From: Aplectana chamaeleonis | Lineage: Eukaryota; Nematoda; Chromadorea; Rhabditida; Cosmocercidae | Direction: 5' to 3' | Assembly: GCA_029168955.1 (NCBI GenBank) | Contig: JAPDOI010000187.1 | Location: 930,001-994,000, forward strand | Length of the DNA: 64,000 bases | Position numbers and translations under genes: made by a program | The notes under the pieces: model-generated | Told to the model about the DNA's origin: nothing | What the model saw: the letters and a program-made list of their open reading frames with translations, nothing else | Databases searched by the model: none | In this document: in pieces, positions 25,301 through 34,362 of the stretch | Layout: each line of letters opens with the position of its first letter | How positions within the stretch are numbered: position 1 is the stretch's first letter

Positions 25301-28158
25301 TAATTGGTTGATGATTTTTTATTTAACGAAACCTTCAAATTAAAAAAATACAGAAAGTCTCAGAAAAATGAAAGTTCCAGTTCAGCAAGATTTGCCCTTG
25401 TTCGAAAAAACACAAAAATTGACTCAGCAATTTTCGCCTGTGTTGGAAGACAACAAAAATTCTACACATCGAAGTGGGATTGTAAAGTTTTCCAAATAAG
25501 GCCTCAGCTGGCCGTAAATCCTCCGACATATACCAAAGGGCTGCTGGACCCTGCTCAGTGCTTCTTTCCAGATTTGGTATCTGATTTGCAACCCAGGGAT
25601 TTCGAATGATTCCAATCCAGTCTTGAAATCTCCCCTGATTCCGATACACGCTTGAAATCTCCCCTGATTCTTCCCAGGAACTCGTGTGCGGCTAAAATCT
25701 GGCCTAAAAGCCTACACATAACTCACCACGCAAATACGTGCCTCACCTTTCCATTCGAGTCACTCAATGCATTTGCATTGCAGTCACCCTCGCTGTCTGC
25801 GCTCTCCCACGGTCGCGGCTCTGTCGGGCAGAGATGCAGAGAAAGGTTGCACACTTCGTGTACACTTTACGCAATTACCGTAATCCTTCTGCGTTGACCG
25901 ATGAGATACTGGGGTTTGTCTGCGCCGCTGGAAACTCTTCCGACTCGAATGCGCGCGGTAGCAAAGCGTGCCGAGACGCAACTGCGGACCGGAATTTAAC
26001 CCAGAGAAGCACAGTATGTCAGAACGGCACCCCGCGCGGTGCGCGCGTGAGTTTCGGACACAGAGGAGTAGTACAACGTTCAAACCAGCAATTATCCAAT
26101 AGTCAGCGTCAAGATATGTAGACTGGGCAAGGGGAAGTTCGCTAACCTGCATCTACGTAATCCTTTCATAGTCAGCATCTGATGGAGTTATCGAGCATTA
26201 TTGTCTGGGGAAAGGTAGGGAAGGTAGGCTGAGGAACATTCGTCATCTTTTCGCACTTACGTATAATCTGCACATCGTGGGCGTCTCTTGCTCCTGTCAA
26301 AATTTGGGTTCTGGATATTACGCAAAAGAAGCATTTAACACTAAAAATATGTGAAAAAAATGTTTGATGCCGTAAAAAATCTCATATAGTCTGCGCCGAA
26401 CACTTTTATTGATTTTCGACAATTTTCTGTTTTCTGACCATTTTTGAAGATTTTTTTTCCTGTTTCCTGTTTTTTGCCAAACTGCATTTTGTTTTCTGTT
26501 TCGAAAAAATTTCCGTACATTCCTGATTCGAAGCTTTGAGTCTCCTCCCCCAACTAGTGAAACTACTCGTAAATGAGGTTGAGATGATAGTGTACGCAAG
26601 ACACGTACGGCTAAAAACGCCAACAACATTGAAAGCACCAAGGAAAGAGTGCTCCTCTGATGATCCTAGTGGGAGAATCCTGAGTTGCGTTCCTGTTAAG
26701 CTCACCATTTGAGAGAGCTATCACACTTGATTATCACTTGTGTCCTCACATTTCCCTTTGGTTCTTTCCGTTCTGAGAGTCTCAAGCGTGGATGAGATCA
26801 CAAGGTAGGAAGAAAATATCCTTAGTTGAAGTCTAGTGTAGCGTATGCCAAGAGCGAAACCGTACCCAACGAATTGGTTCATATTGGTCGATTAAGAAAC
26901 CTCTAGTGGATAAAATAGTTACTGAGGCAGTGGATTAGTGCTGTTTCAGCATCTCATACACTGGAGGAGGCTAGCGCAGCTCTACAGGAGGCGACCCCGC
27001 GAACACCGACGCTTTCCCCTCCATTTGGGGGAGGGGCGACCGCCGAAGTGAGAATTTGGCTTGATTTGAGCCCTGCCGTCGCTGCCCTGAAGCCCTGCCG
27101 TCACTGCCCCGGAGCACTGAAGTCACGGCCCCGGAGCACTGACGTAATTCATCCCACGGAAAACGTCGCCGCTCTCCTCCAAAAAATTCCTCTATGACAG
27201 GGACTCTGAGTCCCTGTCCAGGGCCGGCCCTGTTGGGCCGAATGCGCGTATCTATGAGGTAAGGCGCCTTTTATACCGGTTGAGCACGTCATAGAGATCA
27301 CAGCGTGATAGAGATCTTCATATCTTTTCGGTCTCTTTCTTTTAGGGAGGCAAGCGCCGGAGGAGAGCAGCCCCCCCCCTGAAGCCCCCCTCGGGGGAGG
27401 CCTCTGATGTCGCTTCGGGCTCTATTGTCCGGCGCTTGCCCCGCCCCCGCAGTGTATGAGATAATCATGATAGTTGAGTGTTTTTACATGTTCAAAGCAA
27501 CACTTCAGCGTGTCAAACCCGGCGCCAGATTGACAGGTTTCGACATCACACAACTGTTTTGAAATGCGTTTTCATCGTGTCAAAACTTGCAAAATGTGGT
27601 AAACGTGTTAAAGCATTAGAGGTTCAAGGCACAAGCATTTCTCATTCACTTCTAACCCATATCGTGTGCTTCTTTTAGGATCCCAAGAAGAAAGGCTTGG
27701 CGCAGCGGTATGTCGGGTCAATGGTGGCGGATGTTCATCGAACAATGCTGAATGGAGGTATTTTTCTGTACCCAGCTACAGTAGACGCACCTCATGGCAA
27801 GGTACTGTTCTTCATTCAAATTTAGTATAGATCTCAGTAGCTCTGTTGAATTTTTTACAGTTACGTTATTTGTACGAGTCTGCACCGATGGCATTCCTCG
27901 TTGAGCACGCTGGAGGAATTGCCACCACAGACCAAGTAAGTGTTGAAAGCCTGGACATAATTGCATCAAAGCACTTAGTTTGAGCCTGAAAAGTTGAACT
28001 ACCCAAAGAGTCACTTCACTTACAAAAAATGCTGATTTTAGGGACCTGTTCTCGACCATGTTCCCAAAGATATTCACGAGAGAGGCATTATCTACCTGGG
28101 GAGTAAATTGGATATGGAAGAGTTACAAGCCTACTTCGAGAAATACAAGAATGAATAG
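4320..28158 (+). CDS. fbp-1: Fructose-1,6-bisphosphatase, C-terminal ~207 residues (5' end outside window)
   Basis: Hydrolyses fructose 1,6-bisphosphate to fructose 6-phosphate, the regulated gluconeogenic step in the cytosol. Six exons are seen: 4320-4395, 4462-4555, 4616-4753, 27679-27801, 27861-27935 and 28042-28158 (stop TAG). All introns have GT/AG ends and the reading frame joins across each. Translated landmarks in order: [61 protein letters not shown] (substrate-binding region); the family signature [14 protein letters not shown], with its metal-binding Glu in LYE; and C-terminal [17 protein letters not shown]. The family is about 330-340 residues, so about 125 N-terminal residues, including the DPLDGSS metal site, lie upstream; nothing matching them was found in 1-4319. 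The exon ending KYPE joins [14 protein letters not shown] in phase 0 across a 22.9-kb intron, while the other introns are 60-106 bp. No stop or frameshift is seen in the exons, so the gene is probably functional. Confidence 0.93.
5571..5612. repeat. Solitary MITE end (family K)
   Basis: GAGGCAGCGTTCACGATGA matches the termini of the MITEs at 62377-62819 and 63183-63639. No partner terminus was found nearby, so this is a truncated copy or an internal remnant. Confidence 0.5.
6210..9480 (-). pseudogene. LINE ORF2 pseudogene: endonuclease plus reverse transcriptase
   Basis: The endonuclease motifs are [14 protein letters not shown] and the catalytic-type [11 protein letters not shown]. The reverse transcriptase motifs in order are [49 protein letters not shown] (motif A), [14 protein letters not shown] (motif B) and [13 protein letters not shown] (the FADD catalytic box). 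The C-terminal part is [19 protein letters not shown] through [16 protein letters not shown]. Breaks seen: a one-base shift in an A-run near 9290; a one-base shift near 8403 between the endonuclease and RT parts; a MITE at 7141-7625 separating motifs A and B; and a stop at 6717 before the C-terminal part. The fit is best to the CR1 group, but the clade assignment is from motif memory only. Confidence 0.8.
7141..7625. mobile_element. MITE, family H copy 1, inserted in the LINE RT domain
   Basis: The termini AAGGCACAGTCCAA and TTGGACTGTGCCTT are exact inverted copies. The element lies between RT motifs A and B of the antisense LINE and causes the interruption there. Flanks are TTAA-like on the left and TCAA on the right, consistent with a short AT-rich target duplication that has since mutated. 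An internal segment, AAGACCCTCTA in inverted form, is shared with the copy at 29352-29805. No coding capacity. Confidence 0.75.
9502..9813 (-). pseudogene. LINE ORF1 C-terminal fragment
   Basis: The reading frame contains [19 protein letters not shown], then [19 protein letters not shown] and a proline/serine-rich end. This resembles the C-terminal end of CR1-type ORF1 proteins, where a similar 'L-x-ELK-x-RRE-x-R' stretch is common. It directly precedes the endonuclease region in the same orientation, which supports the call. The N-terminal part is missing. Confidence 0.45.
9853..10075. repeat. Interspersed repeat, family G copy 1
   Basis: It shares CCGGTCCGCAATTGCGTCTC, TTTCCAGCGCCAAAGCCGAC and ACCCACCTAGAGTCAACAGA with the inverted-repeat copy at 47369-47652. 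Its right end (ACAAACCCCAGTATCTCATC) is shared in inverted form with the copy at 25880-26012. It has only one clear arm, so it is partial relative to the 47-kb copy. Confidence 0.65.
10079..10684. repeat. Foldback MITE with ~180-bp inverted arms (element A)
   Basis: TTCTATCAAAAAGGGGTC at the left recurs inverted at about 10665-10683. Pairing continues through AGAGGTTTGGTTGGCGTCAG, GAATGAGGAGAGTCTAC and ACAAACCGTTGCGG to about 10260 and, inverted, from about 10500. The loop is about 240 bp. A second copy is at 55066-55574. Immediately downstream is the hairpin GATATTACGAAGTAATATC (10700-10718), also kept in copy B with a changed loop (GCT for GAA). Confidence 0.8.
10820..11842. repeat. 42-bp minisatellite array (element A), about 24 units
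   Basis: Units repeat every 42 bp with the core TGATGACGTCATCAGATGCC followed by CTATGTACTTTACATGACAT. Each unit contains the palindrome TGACGTCA, the consensus CRE site. Because 42 is a multiple of three, long open frames arise on both strands with 14-residue repeats; they have no initiation context or splice support and are not genes. It joins the 145-bp satellite at about 11850 without unique sequence between. Confidence 0.95.
11852..23400. repeat. 145-bp satellite array, about 80 monomers
   Basis: The landmark TGTCCCTTCCCATCGAAAAG falls at 11881, 12026, 12171 and 12316, a period of 145 bp (allowing for TGTCCCTCCC variants). Monomers are highly homogeneous; landmarks are GTGTTTTAGCGATTTGATCA, CACATGATATGATAAGCAG and AACAAACTTGTTAGTAAC. 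Four shortened monomers (about 12759, 13306, 16018 and 20626) lack the same 34 bp between CCCAT and TGGTCAATC. The first and last few monomers are the most diverged. The whole array lies in the fbp-1 intron. No gene is present. Confidence 0.97.
23437..23794 (+). repeat. Element A tail: 7-bp array, conserved 3' segment and terminal hairpin
   Basis: At 23488-23556 there is a 7-bp array (AACGAGG units). It is followed by a segment matching element B: AACTTTGTTAATTTTCAATC, TCACTTATATCCAGAAGGAA and AGTGATCACAAG. It ends in CCAAACCTCTCCAGCCGC and TTCGCAGCTGGAGCGA. The terminal stem is CCAGCCGC/GCAGCTGG with one mismatch; in element B the stem is perfect. Confidence 0.75.
23795..23910 (+). repeat. 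Interspersed repeat, one arm of an inverted pair
   Basis: It shares GAGTGTGCAACC, CTCTGCATC, AGAGCGCAGACAGCGAGGGT and ATGCATTGAGTG with the reverse complement of 25757-25872. The arm directly abuts the terminal hairpin of composite element A. Confidence 0.6.
24489..25003. repeat. Self-complementary TTCG/CGAA-rich foldback
   Basis: It is bounded by inverted termini TATAGTTGTACA (left) and TGTACAACTATA (right). The interior is an irregular array of TTCGAACGAACGAAA and its complement for about 490 bp, so almost any part can pair with another. Open frames rich in Phe/Arg/Ser are a by-product of the composition. It is probably a MITE whose interior expanded. Confidence 0.75.
25757..25872 (-). repeat. 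Interspersed repeat, inverted mate of 23795-23910
   Basis: The reverse complement carries the same landmarks as the left arm (GTGTGCAACCTTTCTCTGCA, AGAGCGCAGACAGCGAGGGT, ATGCATTGAGTGA). It is followed at once by a family G copy. Confidence 0.6.
25880..26012. repeat. Interspersed repeat, family G copy 2 (half element)
   Basis: It contains GATGAGATACTGGGGTTTGT, GCTGGAAACTCTTCCGACTC and GAGACGCAACTGCGGACCGG. These match the right arm of the copy at 47369-47652 and the inverted end of the copy at 9853-10075. Confidence 0.6.
26951..27463. mobile_element. GC-rich MITE just upstream of the distal fbp-1 exons
   Basis: The termini ATCTCATACACTG and CAGTGTATGAGAT are exact inverted copies. The interior is much richer in G+C than its surroundings and holds short direct repeats (CCCTGCCGTC; GGAGCACTGA). 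Its right end lies about 215 bp before the acceptor at 27678. No coding capacity. Confidence 0.7.
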
Positions 28159-29351
28159 AATTTATGACTGTTCTACTTGAACTCCTAACATTTAAGGCTT
28201 GTTCGAATGATTCTATGCCAAACCAGGTTTTTTGAGGAGACGTTATCTACGTGATCAATATTTTAAACAGATGTTCAAGAATTGATGCAATCAGAAGCAT
28301 TTTAATGTTAAACTGCTCTGCAATACGCTCTCTGGAAGCCCTACAAATGCAGTATTACTAACGAATGCTGAACCAAGGGCGATCCGATAACAATGGGGTC
28401 AACCTTCAACAGTTTCACTTGTTGTGGTGTTCGTTGAACCCAATCTTGACTAAGCAAAACCAAACCTCTCCAGCCGCTTCGCGGCTGGAGCGATTCAGGA
28501 ATCGATTCCACATACTACAATTCAAAGTTGCAGCGCTTTTCTTAATGACCATGGCGATCCATTACTAAGCCAAGGGTTTCAATTTGAGGCGACTCTCAAC
28601 GGATTCCTGCTATTTATACCACTGAGCGGTCTTTACGGTTCTTTGAAGCAGTGGAGAGCCTTCAAAAGTTTCGCTCGCTAAATCTGGTTTTTGATTGCAG
28701 CCGAGCGTTGTTGGAGTAGTGGCGGGTCGGTCTTATTGATTTGTTGAATTTCTCTCCTTTATATATGTGAAAAGCATATCAACCAGTGCATTGTGGAAAG
28801 GTGCTCAATGGAGGAGAACACCCAAACAGGCAGAAGCGACGGTTTATCCTTACGTGTTCCATCGCACTTTTGCCAGTGGAGGTGTTCTTTAATCATGTTT
28901 CAACGTACCAACTTCCTGCGTATTCAGCACGATGATCGATATGAATAAACGGTCGCTGCCCCGTTTAGGAGGCACCTAGGCCGAGCGGGTAAGGTCTTAA
29001 TTACAGGACATCGGTATACTTCGTTATCACTGCAGCGACAGAATTCACCAACTATCACTCATCATGCCAGTATCAGCATCCGTGCGATGGGTGGGGCTGC
29101 CCCGGGATCAGTTTGCTTGCGCCAGTCGCGGCGACATGTAGCTGAGGGGAGTTGAATGTACTTTCACCCGGGGGTTTCTTGCTTGATTGCTCAATATTTT
29201 TGACGGGTTGCCGCGACAACTCCGACGCCGTGCCCATCGCCAGCGAGCCGCTGGAGTGTACCAAAGACCTTAATTTGGTGGTTCGCTGCCACCGGCTTTC
29301 CCGTTTGCGCAGCGAAACGCCGAACTTTAACTAGGCTCCTACGGGGAGTCG
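28159..29351. other. fbp-1 3' flank; one solitary hairpin
   Basis: This follows the fbp-1 stop. No canonical AATAAA was seen close to the stop. At 28458-28493 there is a solitary copy of the element A/B terminal hairpin (CCAAACCTCTCCAGCCGC then TTCGCGGCTGGAGCGA) without the conserved tail before it. A partly tRNA-like stretch near 28969-29020 was not convincing. Nothing else was recognised. Confidence 0.5.
28458..28493 (+). repeat. Solitary composite-element terminal hairpin
   Basis: It has the same sequence as the last 36 bp of element B, including a perfect CCAGCCGC/GCGGCTGG stem with a TTC loop and the trailing AGCGA followed by T. The preceding sequence is unrelated to the element A/B tail. 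It is either a severely truncated copy or a small element sharing only this end. Confidence 0.6.
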
Positions 29352-29805
29352 TTTAAAGGCACAGAACACCCAGAAAATTATTTTTCAGACTTCATGCGTG
29401 GAAAGAGCCCCTCTCTGATCACGACCGTATCTTTGAATCCTCCAAGACCCTCTACAAACGGAGATATGGCTCCTTGAAAATACCTGCATTTTGAGGGCAA
29501 CAATTTGGTGGACGAGTAGTCTCGGGCTAGTATTTCTCTTGATTCGCAATTGCTGCAAGAGAGCAAAACAGGGTGAGGAGGTGGACCGGCAATGGACTGA
29601 AGAACAAGTACATGTTCATCCATCCATCTAGCCTCTATCGAGGTCAGAAATCCGGCAGGGGGTGTGGCCCGTGGTGGTCGCTTATTTCTCGCTTATTTGG
29701 AGGAAATGACATCTTGCATTTGGCACGTGTTATATTAGAGGGGTCTTCTACACAATTACACGAAAATCTCAAAATTCATAATTGAGGCTGCACTGTGCCT
29801 TTAAA
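29352..29805. mobile_element. MITE, family H copy 2
   Basis: The termini TTTAAAGGCACAG and CTGTGCCTTTAAA are exact inverted copies. The outer TTTAAA on both sides is probably the target duplication. It is about 454 bp, shares terminal and internal sequence (ATCTTTGAATCCTCCAAGAC, CCCTCTA) with the copy inside the LINE at 7141-7625, and is intact at both ends. Confidence 0.75.
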
Positions 29806-29992
29806 GCGTTGAAGGCATTACTTTGCCAGAATTTGGAATAGAATCGTTCGAATAAGGAATCTGCTGTTATAGTTGTATGTGTCTGCTGTTATAGTTGTAT
29901 GTTTTTGTTTTATTCATAACGAGCTATAGCTATTCTTTTTACAGAAAGAGAATACAACGTTTATGCGCGACGAAACGTAATGTGCGTAATTC

Positions 29993-30146
29993 TGAGCCGG
30001 CATACACCATTGGGTGTGCGCGCGCTTTTACCAAAAACATGCAGAAATTCTGGCAGACAGAGTGATAGAGTGTACAGGCGGTGAGAGGGCAAAACGTCCC
30101 GCGTGCAAAGTGCACGCTCCCATTTTGGTGTATGCCGGCTTTGAAA
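29993..30146. repeat. ~150-bp inverted repeat
   Basis: AGCCGGCATACACCATTGGG at the left pairs with the inverted CATTTTGGTGTATGCCGGCT at the right. The inner arms GTGTGCGCGCGC and GTGCACGCTCCC also pair in part. Hairpin or small MITE. Confidence 0.55.
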
Positions 30147-30339
30147 GACGAATGTATCGCTTCAGCAAACAACATGGAGATGTGCCGCGCTCAAGCAAGC
30201 GCCTGGAATGGGTCCTGCAGCGATTTCTGCCTCTACGTGGTATTGCGTTTCGAAACTCGGTCCACAACGGAGGGAATCAGTTACTTGCCTCGACACATTT
30301 CCACCCCATTCTTCTATGGGTTCCGAACTCGACTTACTC

Positions 30340-30525
30340 AGGAAGTTTGAGCTCGCCACCCGCGCGCATTTCGGGCCTCGCTCGCCACCCGCTCACCTAT
30401 ATCATTTTGAAGAGCTCGCCACCCGCTACCACCTCTCCTCGCGCTCGCCACCCGCTATGGGCATAGCGGGTCGCGAGTGCGAGTATAGGTGGTGTAGCGG
30501 GTCGCGAGCTGTTTGCTAGCGAATC
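30340..30525. repeat. GCTCGCCACCCGCT motif cluster 1
   Basis: Four copies of a GCTCGCCACCCGC motif and two inverted AGCGGGTCGCGAG forms occur in about 190 bp, preceded by TACTCAGGAAGTTTGAGC. The cluster at 33065-33285 has the same motif, and its right end (GAGCTCCAACTTTCTGAGTA) matches the left flank here in inverted form. Confidence 0.5.
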
Positions 30526-31276
30526 GCCCGCTGAATTGCTATCGTTCTTTGAGTGTTTCGCGACATTTCCCGAATTTTCGCCTACATCTCATCATTCTCA
30601 TTATTTTTCTATTTCTGCTTGTTGTTTGATTTGTTTTTGCAATACTGCGGAGATGAAACTTGATATAGTCATTTTCAACTCGATGGGAAGCATCACAGCG
30701 GCTGCGGGTGTCGTAGTTAATAGTTTTGTCACTCGCGTATACAATAGTCCCTCTATCCTCTGTTTCCGAGTGAAATTTATTTCCGTTCATCGCTTGCGTC
30801 TGCGCGCGCACGCTGCGTCTCCTTCTTCCCACATTTTTTGCTGTCTCTACCTTCGCTCCGCACGAACGCGCGAGGGAACAGAGCAAATTTGGCTCGGAAC
30901 CAGAGGATAAGTGCACAAACAAGCATAAGCTGTGTTTAGACGAGTCGGTCTTGTGACCACCTCATAGTGTGCCACTGACCCCGGAGAAGAGCGGCTTGTA
31001 GATAAAATCTCACCGCTCTTCGATTTTATGACCATATCACTATAAATAGATCATCGTGAACTAAAAAAACGAGAGAAGGGAGTGGGGTGCGGGGGAAGCC
31101 CACGCTGTGGTGAAATGGAGGGGGAGGGGTGGATGCAGGCAGGGTAAAGCCACGCTGTGACGAAAGGTTCAAAGTGAGAGGTTCCCGAAGAAGCTAACTG
31201 ATTATTCAAACAGTTTAATAACTGAACTCTCGAAATTTCGAACAGTTTAATAATTGAACTACCCATATGATTAGAA

Positions 31277-32445
31277 TACCGCATTTTCTTTAATAGAAGT
31301 ACACCTCTATTTGAAGTACACCTAAAAGGGAAGGCTGAGTATTACAAGTACACCCTCTATTTGAAGTAAATCTCTTTTAAAAGTACACCTCTTTTTGGAT
31401 TGGACCTCCGGTACTCGTTCAAATGGTTGGCAATCCGATTGTAGCATTTGAGAGAGAAGAAATGCTTTTCTTGTCTTTCTCGAATGCTACATGTTTGCAC
31501 GAGATGCTTTTCAGTTTTTTGAGGTTTAAATATTCACAAAAAATCCTATCGGTCACCCCTTTCTCGGTCAAATTCTGCTTGTATGGGATACCGTCCGATG
31601 AAACTTCAACGAACTTCGAACGACCAAGAAAAAACACAGAGCTGAAATTTGATATTGCTGTTATTCACGGCGAAATCACGGAGTTCATTCAGGTAATTCA
31701 AAAGAGTTTTGATGACTTGATTTGCCCCAGGACGATAACTTCAACGGTCCTTGAGAGGTCAAGATTCCCCAGCATTATGAAGATTGGATCATTCATGCAG
31801 AGGTATCGTTTATACGACGAAGAAATCAGGAACCACCAGTGGTAGACTTCACCTACATACAGTTTATTGTGGAGCGAAGAACTCGCCTCTGGGAGAGCGG
31901 TTGTCAGGTGGTACAAGAACTGCGTTTTTTAATCGCTCTATTCGGCTGGAAAACCGACCAGTTCCATTGCTTTTAAGCCTAACGAGTTGAATCCCATTTG
32001 TCTCTCTCTCCCTCTTGAAGCACATGCCAACAAAAAGCGATACCGAACTCATGCAAGTTTAGGAAGAAAATAACTTGGGAAAGGTTTGAATAATAGCTTT
32101 GAAAATATGATATCAGTGGTTGTGGAAGCCTCAATTTGTTTGGGCCTAAGTGGCTAAGTTTTCGTTGTTACGAACTGAAATTTCAATGCATGCAAATTTT
32201 CGGTGTTATACTGGAAATCTCTGCCAGAAATGCGAACAGTTCTCCAGTGGAAATTCAAAAATTGCGTCGAATAATAAAAGTACACCCTCTATTAGAAGTA
32301 CACCTCTAATAGAAGTACACCAACAAAGAAGGGCTGAGAATTAGAAGTAAAGCCTCTATTTGAAGTATACCCCTAATAGAAGTACATATAAAATAGAAGC
32401 CTGAGTATTAGAAGTACATGTACTTCTAAAAGAGGAAATACGGTA
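31277..32445. mobile_element. Element C: 1.17-kb transposon with GTACTTCTA-type terminal arrays
   Basis: It is bounded by TACCGCATTTTCTTTAATAG and AAAAGAGGAAATACGGTA. Each end has several copies of an AGAAGTACACCTCTA-like unit over 120-170 bp. The interior matches, in inverted order, the element that begins at 61983. A frame on the + strand at 31423-31845 is open for 140 codons but shows no recognisable domain. Flanks GAA/TTC surround TA-ended termini, compatible with a TA target. Confidence 0.7.
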
Positions 32446-33064
32446 TTCGAAATAAGGAATTGGTGAATATACCGAGTGAACTCCATATACAAGAAAAAAG
32501 CCTCTTGGCGATGTTTTCGTCCCGTTTTCCTCCTCTGCTGCTCGCCACAAAGATATTTTCAGAAAAAAAAAACCGTTTCATCACTGGCTGGATAATTTGA
32601 ATATTCGATCGATATGGGCACCCTGGTTTCCGCATTTAGAAAATTGTGATCTCGTTAATGGGAAATATGGCTCTATTTGTTATAATTCAATCGGAAGAAA
32701 CACCTGAAATTCTAAGATTTTTTTTATTAATTCGAAACTGACTGTAATAAATCATTCTTGACAATCTTGAACTCTCTGAGATTTTCAAAAACATGTACTG
32801 TTACTGAATAGAAAGAATACCCGGTGCCATCGCAGCAGAGGAGGAGGGGGGTAGGCTCTATGATATCGCACTTAGCCACGCCCATTTTTTCATGCCGCAA
32901 CGACTCTGATTTTGAACCCTGGGTTAGTGTTCAAGTTGCGCGGCGGCACGGAAAAATGGGTGTGGCCAAGTGACAAACCATACCCCCCCCCCCTGCAGAC
33001 GGAAACACCGGATAACCGAAGCGTAAGTTGAAGCATGGCATTAATTTCAAGCGGAAGCTACATT

Positions 33065-33285
33065 CAATAGCTCGCCACCCGCTATCTTTCCGTCGGCGAC
33101 CAGCGCTAGGCGAGCGCGCCAATGTGGTGTTGCGAGCGCGCCGCCGTAATATTGTGAACGGGTAGCGAGCGCCTGCATGCCAGTGCTCGCCACCCGCTAC
33201 CATTCCGCTCGCGGGCTGCGCGAGGTGCTGCGCGCCGCCCGACTTTTGGTGAGCGGGTGGCGAGCTCCAACTTTCTGAGTAGTGT
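33065..33285. repeat. GCTCGCCACCCGCT motif cluster 2
   Basis: AGCTCGCCACCCGCTATC at the left and AGCGGGTGGCGAGCTCCAAC at the right are inverted copies, with further GCTCGCCACCCGCTACC inside. It is related to the cluster at 30340-30525. Confidence 0.5.
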
Positions 33286-33359
33286 GACGCATGGACCAGG
33301 CGGCTGGCCGTGCGGATTCGGCGGCATCACGGGGTCTCGATCGCGCGCGCGGTGATCTA

Positions 33360-33785
33360 CCGCCGCAGCCCCGTTCATTCAAAATCGAACCGCAAGGCTT
33401 ACAACACAATGTCCATGCATTTTGTAGAGTCGAAAACGACACACAATTCCGCTACAGGAGTAGCAAGTTTTGCCCCGCCCGTGTTTGCCAACTGTGATTG
33501 CTCTCCCCCTCCAACACAAGGGTTCTGTGCCATCCCCACCGTCGGAGACGTGTGTGGATTGTTTTTTGAGCCAATCCACACTCAGTATCGATGGTGGGAA
33601 TGGCCTAGCTTCCTTGTTTCGGTGGGGTAGGACAAATATATGGGGCGTGAAAATACGGGCGGACCGGAATCGCTACTCCTATAGCTGCATTGTGGGTGGT
33701 TTTTGACGTTTCAAAATGAGCCGTACTGCTCAACTTACGTTGTTATCTGAGCCACGTTTATGAGAGTGTATGCTACCTCTAAGGT
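33360..33785. repeat. MITE, family M copy 1 (5' end poorly defined)
   Basis: The right end GTTATCTGAGCCACGTTTAT and GAGAGTGTATGCTACCT match the terminus of the copy at 33901-34362. Internal landmarks such as AAGGGTTCTGTGCCATCCCC are also shared with that copy (AATGGTTCTGGGCCATTCCC). The left end is uncertain. Confidence 0.5.
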
Positions 33786-33900
33786 CACCATCCTCAAGGT
33801 TATCCTTTGAGGTTTAAGGTCATCCTTTGAGGTTTCCTCGAAAAGGCCTATCAAAATTTCCATAAACTACTGGATTCTGTGGAACGCATTTTTTATATCA

Positions 33901-34362
33901 CTTAAAGGCAGCATACACGCTCCTAAACGTGGTTGAGATAACTACGGAAATGGAATGGTATGGCACATTTTGAAGCGTGAAAAACCGCATATAATGACGC
34001 TACATAAGTAAGAAGTTGGCCCCGCCCCTGTACCTGCCCGCCCCCCGTATTTGCGTCCTTCTCCAAAACAATGGTTCTGGGCCATTCCCACAATCAGCGT
34101 CGTTTGCGCTTGGTGCAGTAAGTGTAATAAGTAGACCACATACATAAACGACGGTAAGAATCGCCTCCAGAATTCCTGTTTTGGAGGAGGAGTTCAGGGG
34201 GCGGGCAGATACAGGGGCGGGGCCAACTTCTTACTCATGTGGCGTCATTGCGGGTCGCTTTTATGTTTCAAAATGCGTAGGCGTTGTGTTCTGAGCCATA
34301 CGATTTAATTTCCGTAGTTATCTCAACCTCGTTTACGAGCGTCTATGCTGCATTTATTATTT
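33901..34362. mobile_element. MITE, family M copy 2, with ~50-bp terminal inverted repeats
   Basis: TTAAAGGCAGCATACACGCT, CCTAAACGTGGTTGAGATAA and CTACGGAAAT at the left pair with inverted ATTTCCGTAGTTATCTCAAC and CTCGTTTACGAGCGTCTATG at the right. It is about 460 bp. The inner GGGGCGGG-rich segments (about 34020 and 34200) are also inverted copies. No coding capacity. Confidence 0.75.

Larger units (their letters stand above)
4754..27678 (+). other. Giant fbp-1 intron (~22.9 kb)
   Basis: It is bounded by donor GAG|GTAGGA at 4753/4754 and acceptor TCTTTTAG|GAT at 27678/27679. It lies between two phase-0 exons whose joined translation matches the family without a gap. Its contents are an antisense LINE, a MITE inside that LINE, the composite element with minisatellite and satellite, a foldback and other repeats. 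No other gene was recognised inside it. The parts 4754-6080 and 25010-25750 contain nothing I recognise apart from a solitary MITE end near 5571. Confidence 0.85.

Noticed and set aside
28969..29020. tRNA-like segment (GCACCTAGGCCGAGCGGG)
   Set aside because: It has an A-box-like start, but no convincing B box or cloverleaf follows.
31423..31845. 140-codon frame in element C as a transposase
   Set aside because: No catalytic or DNA-binding motif is visible, and the homologous part of element D does not keep the frame.
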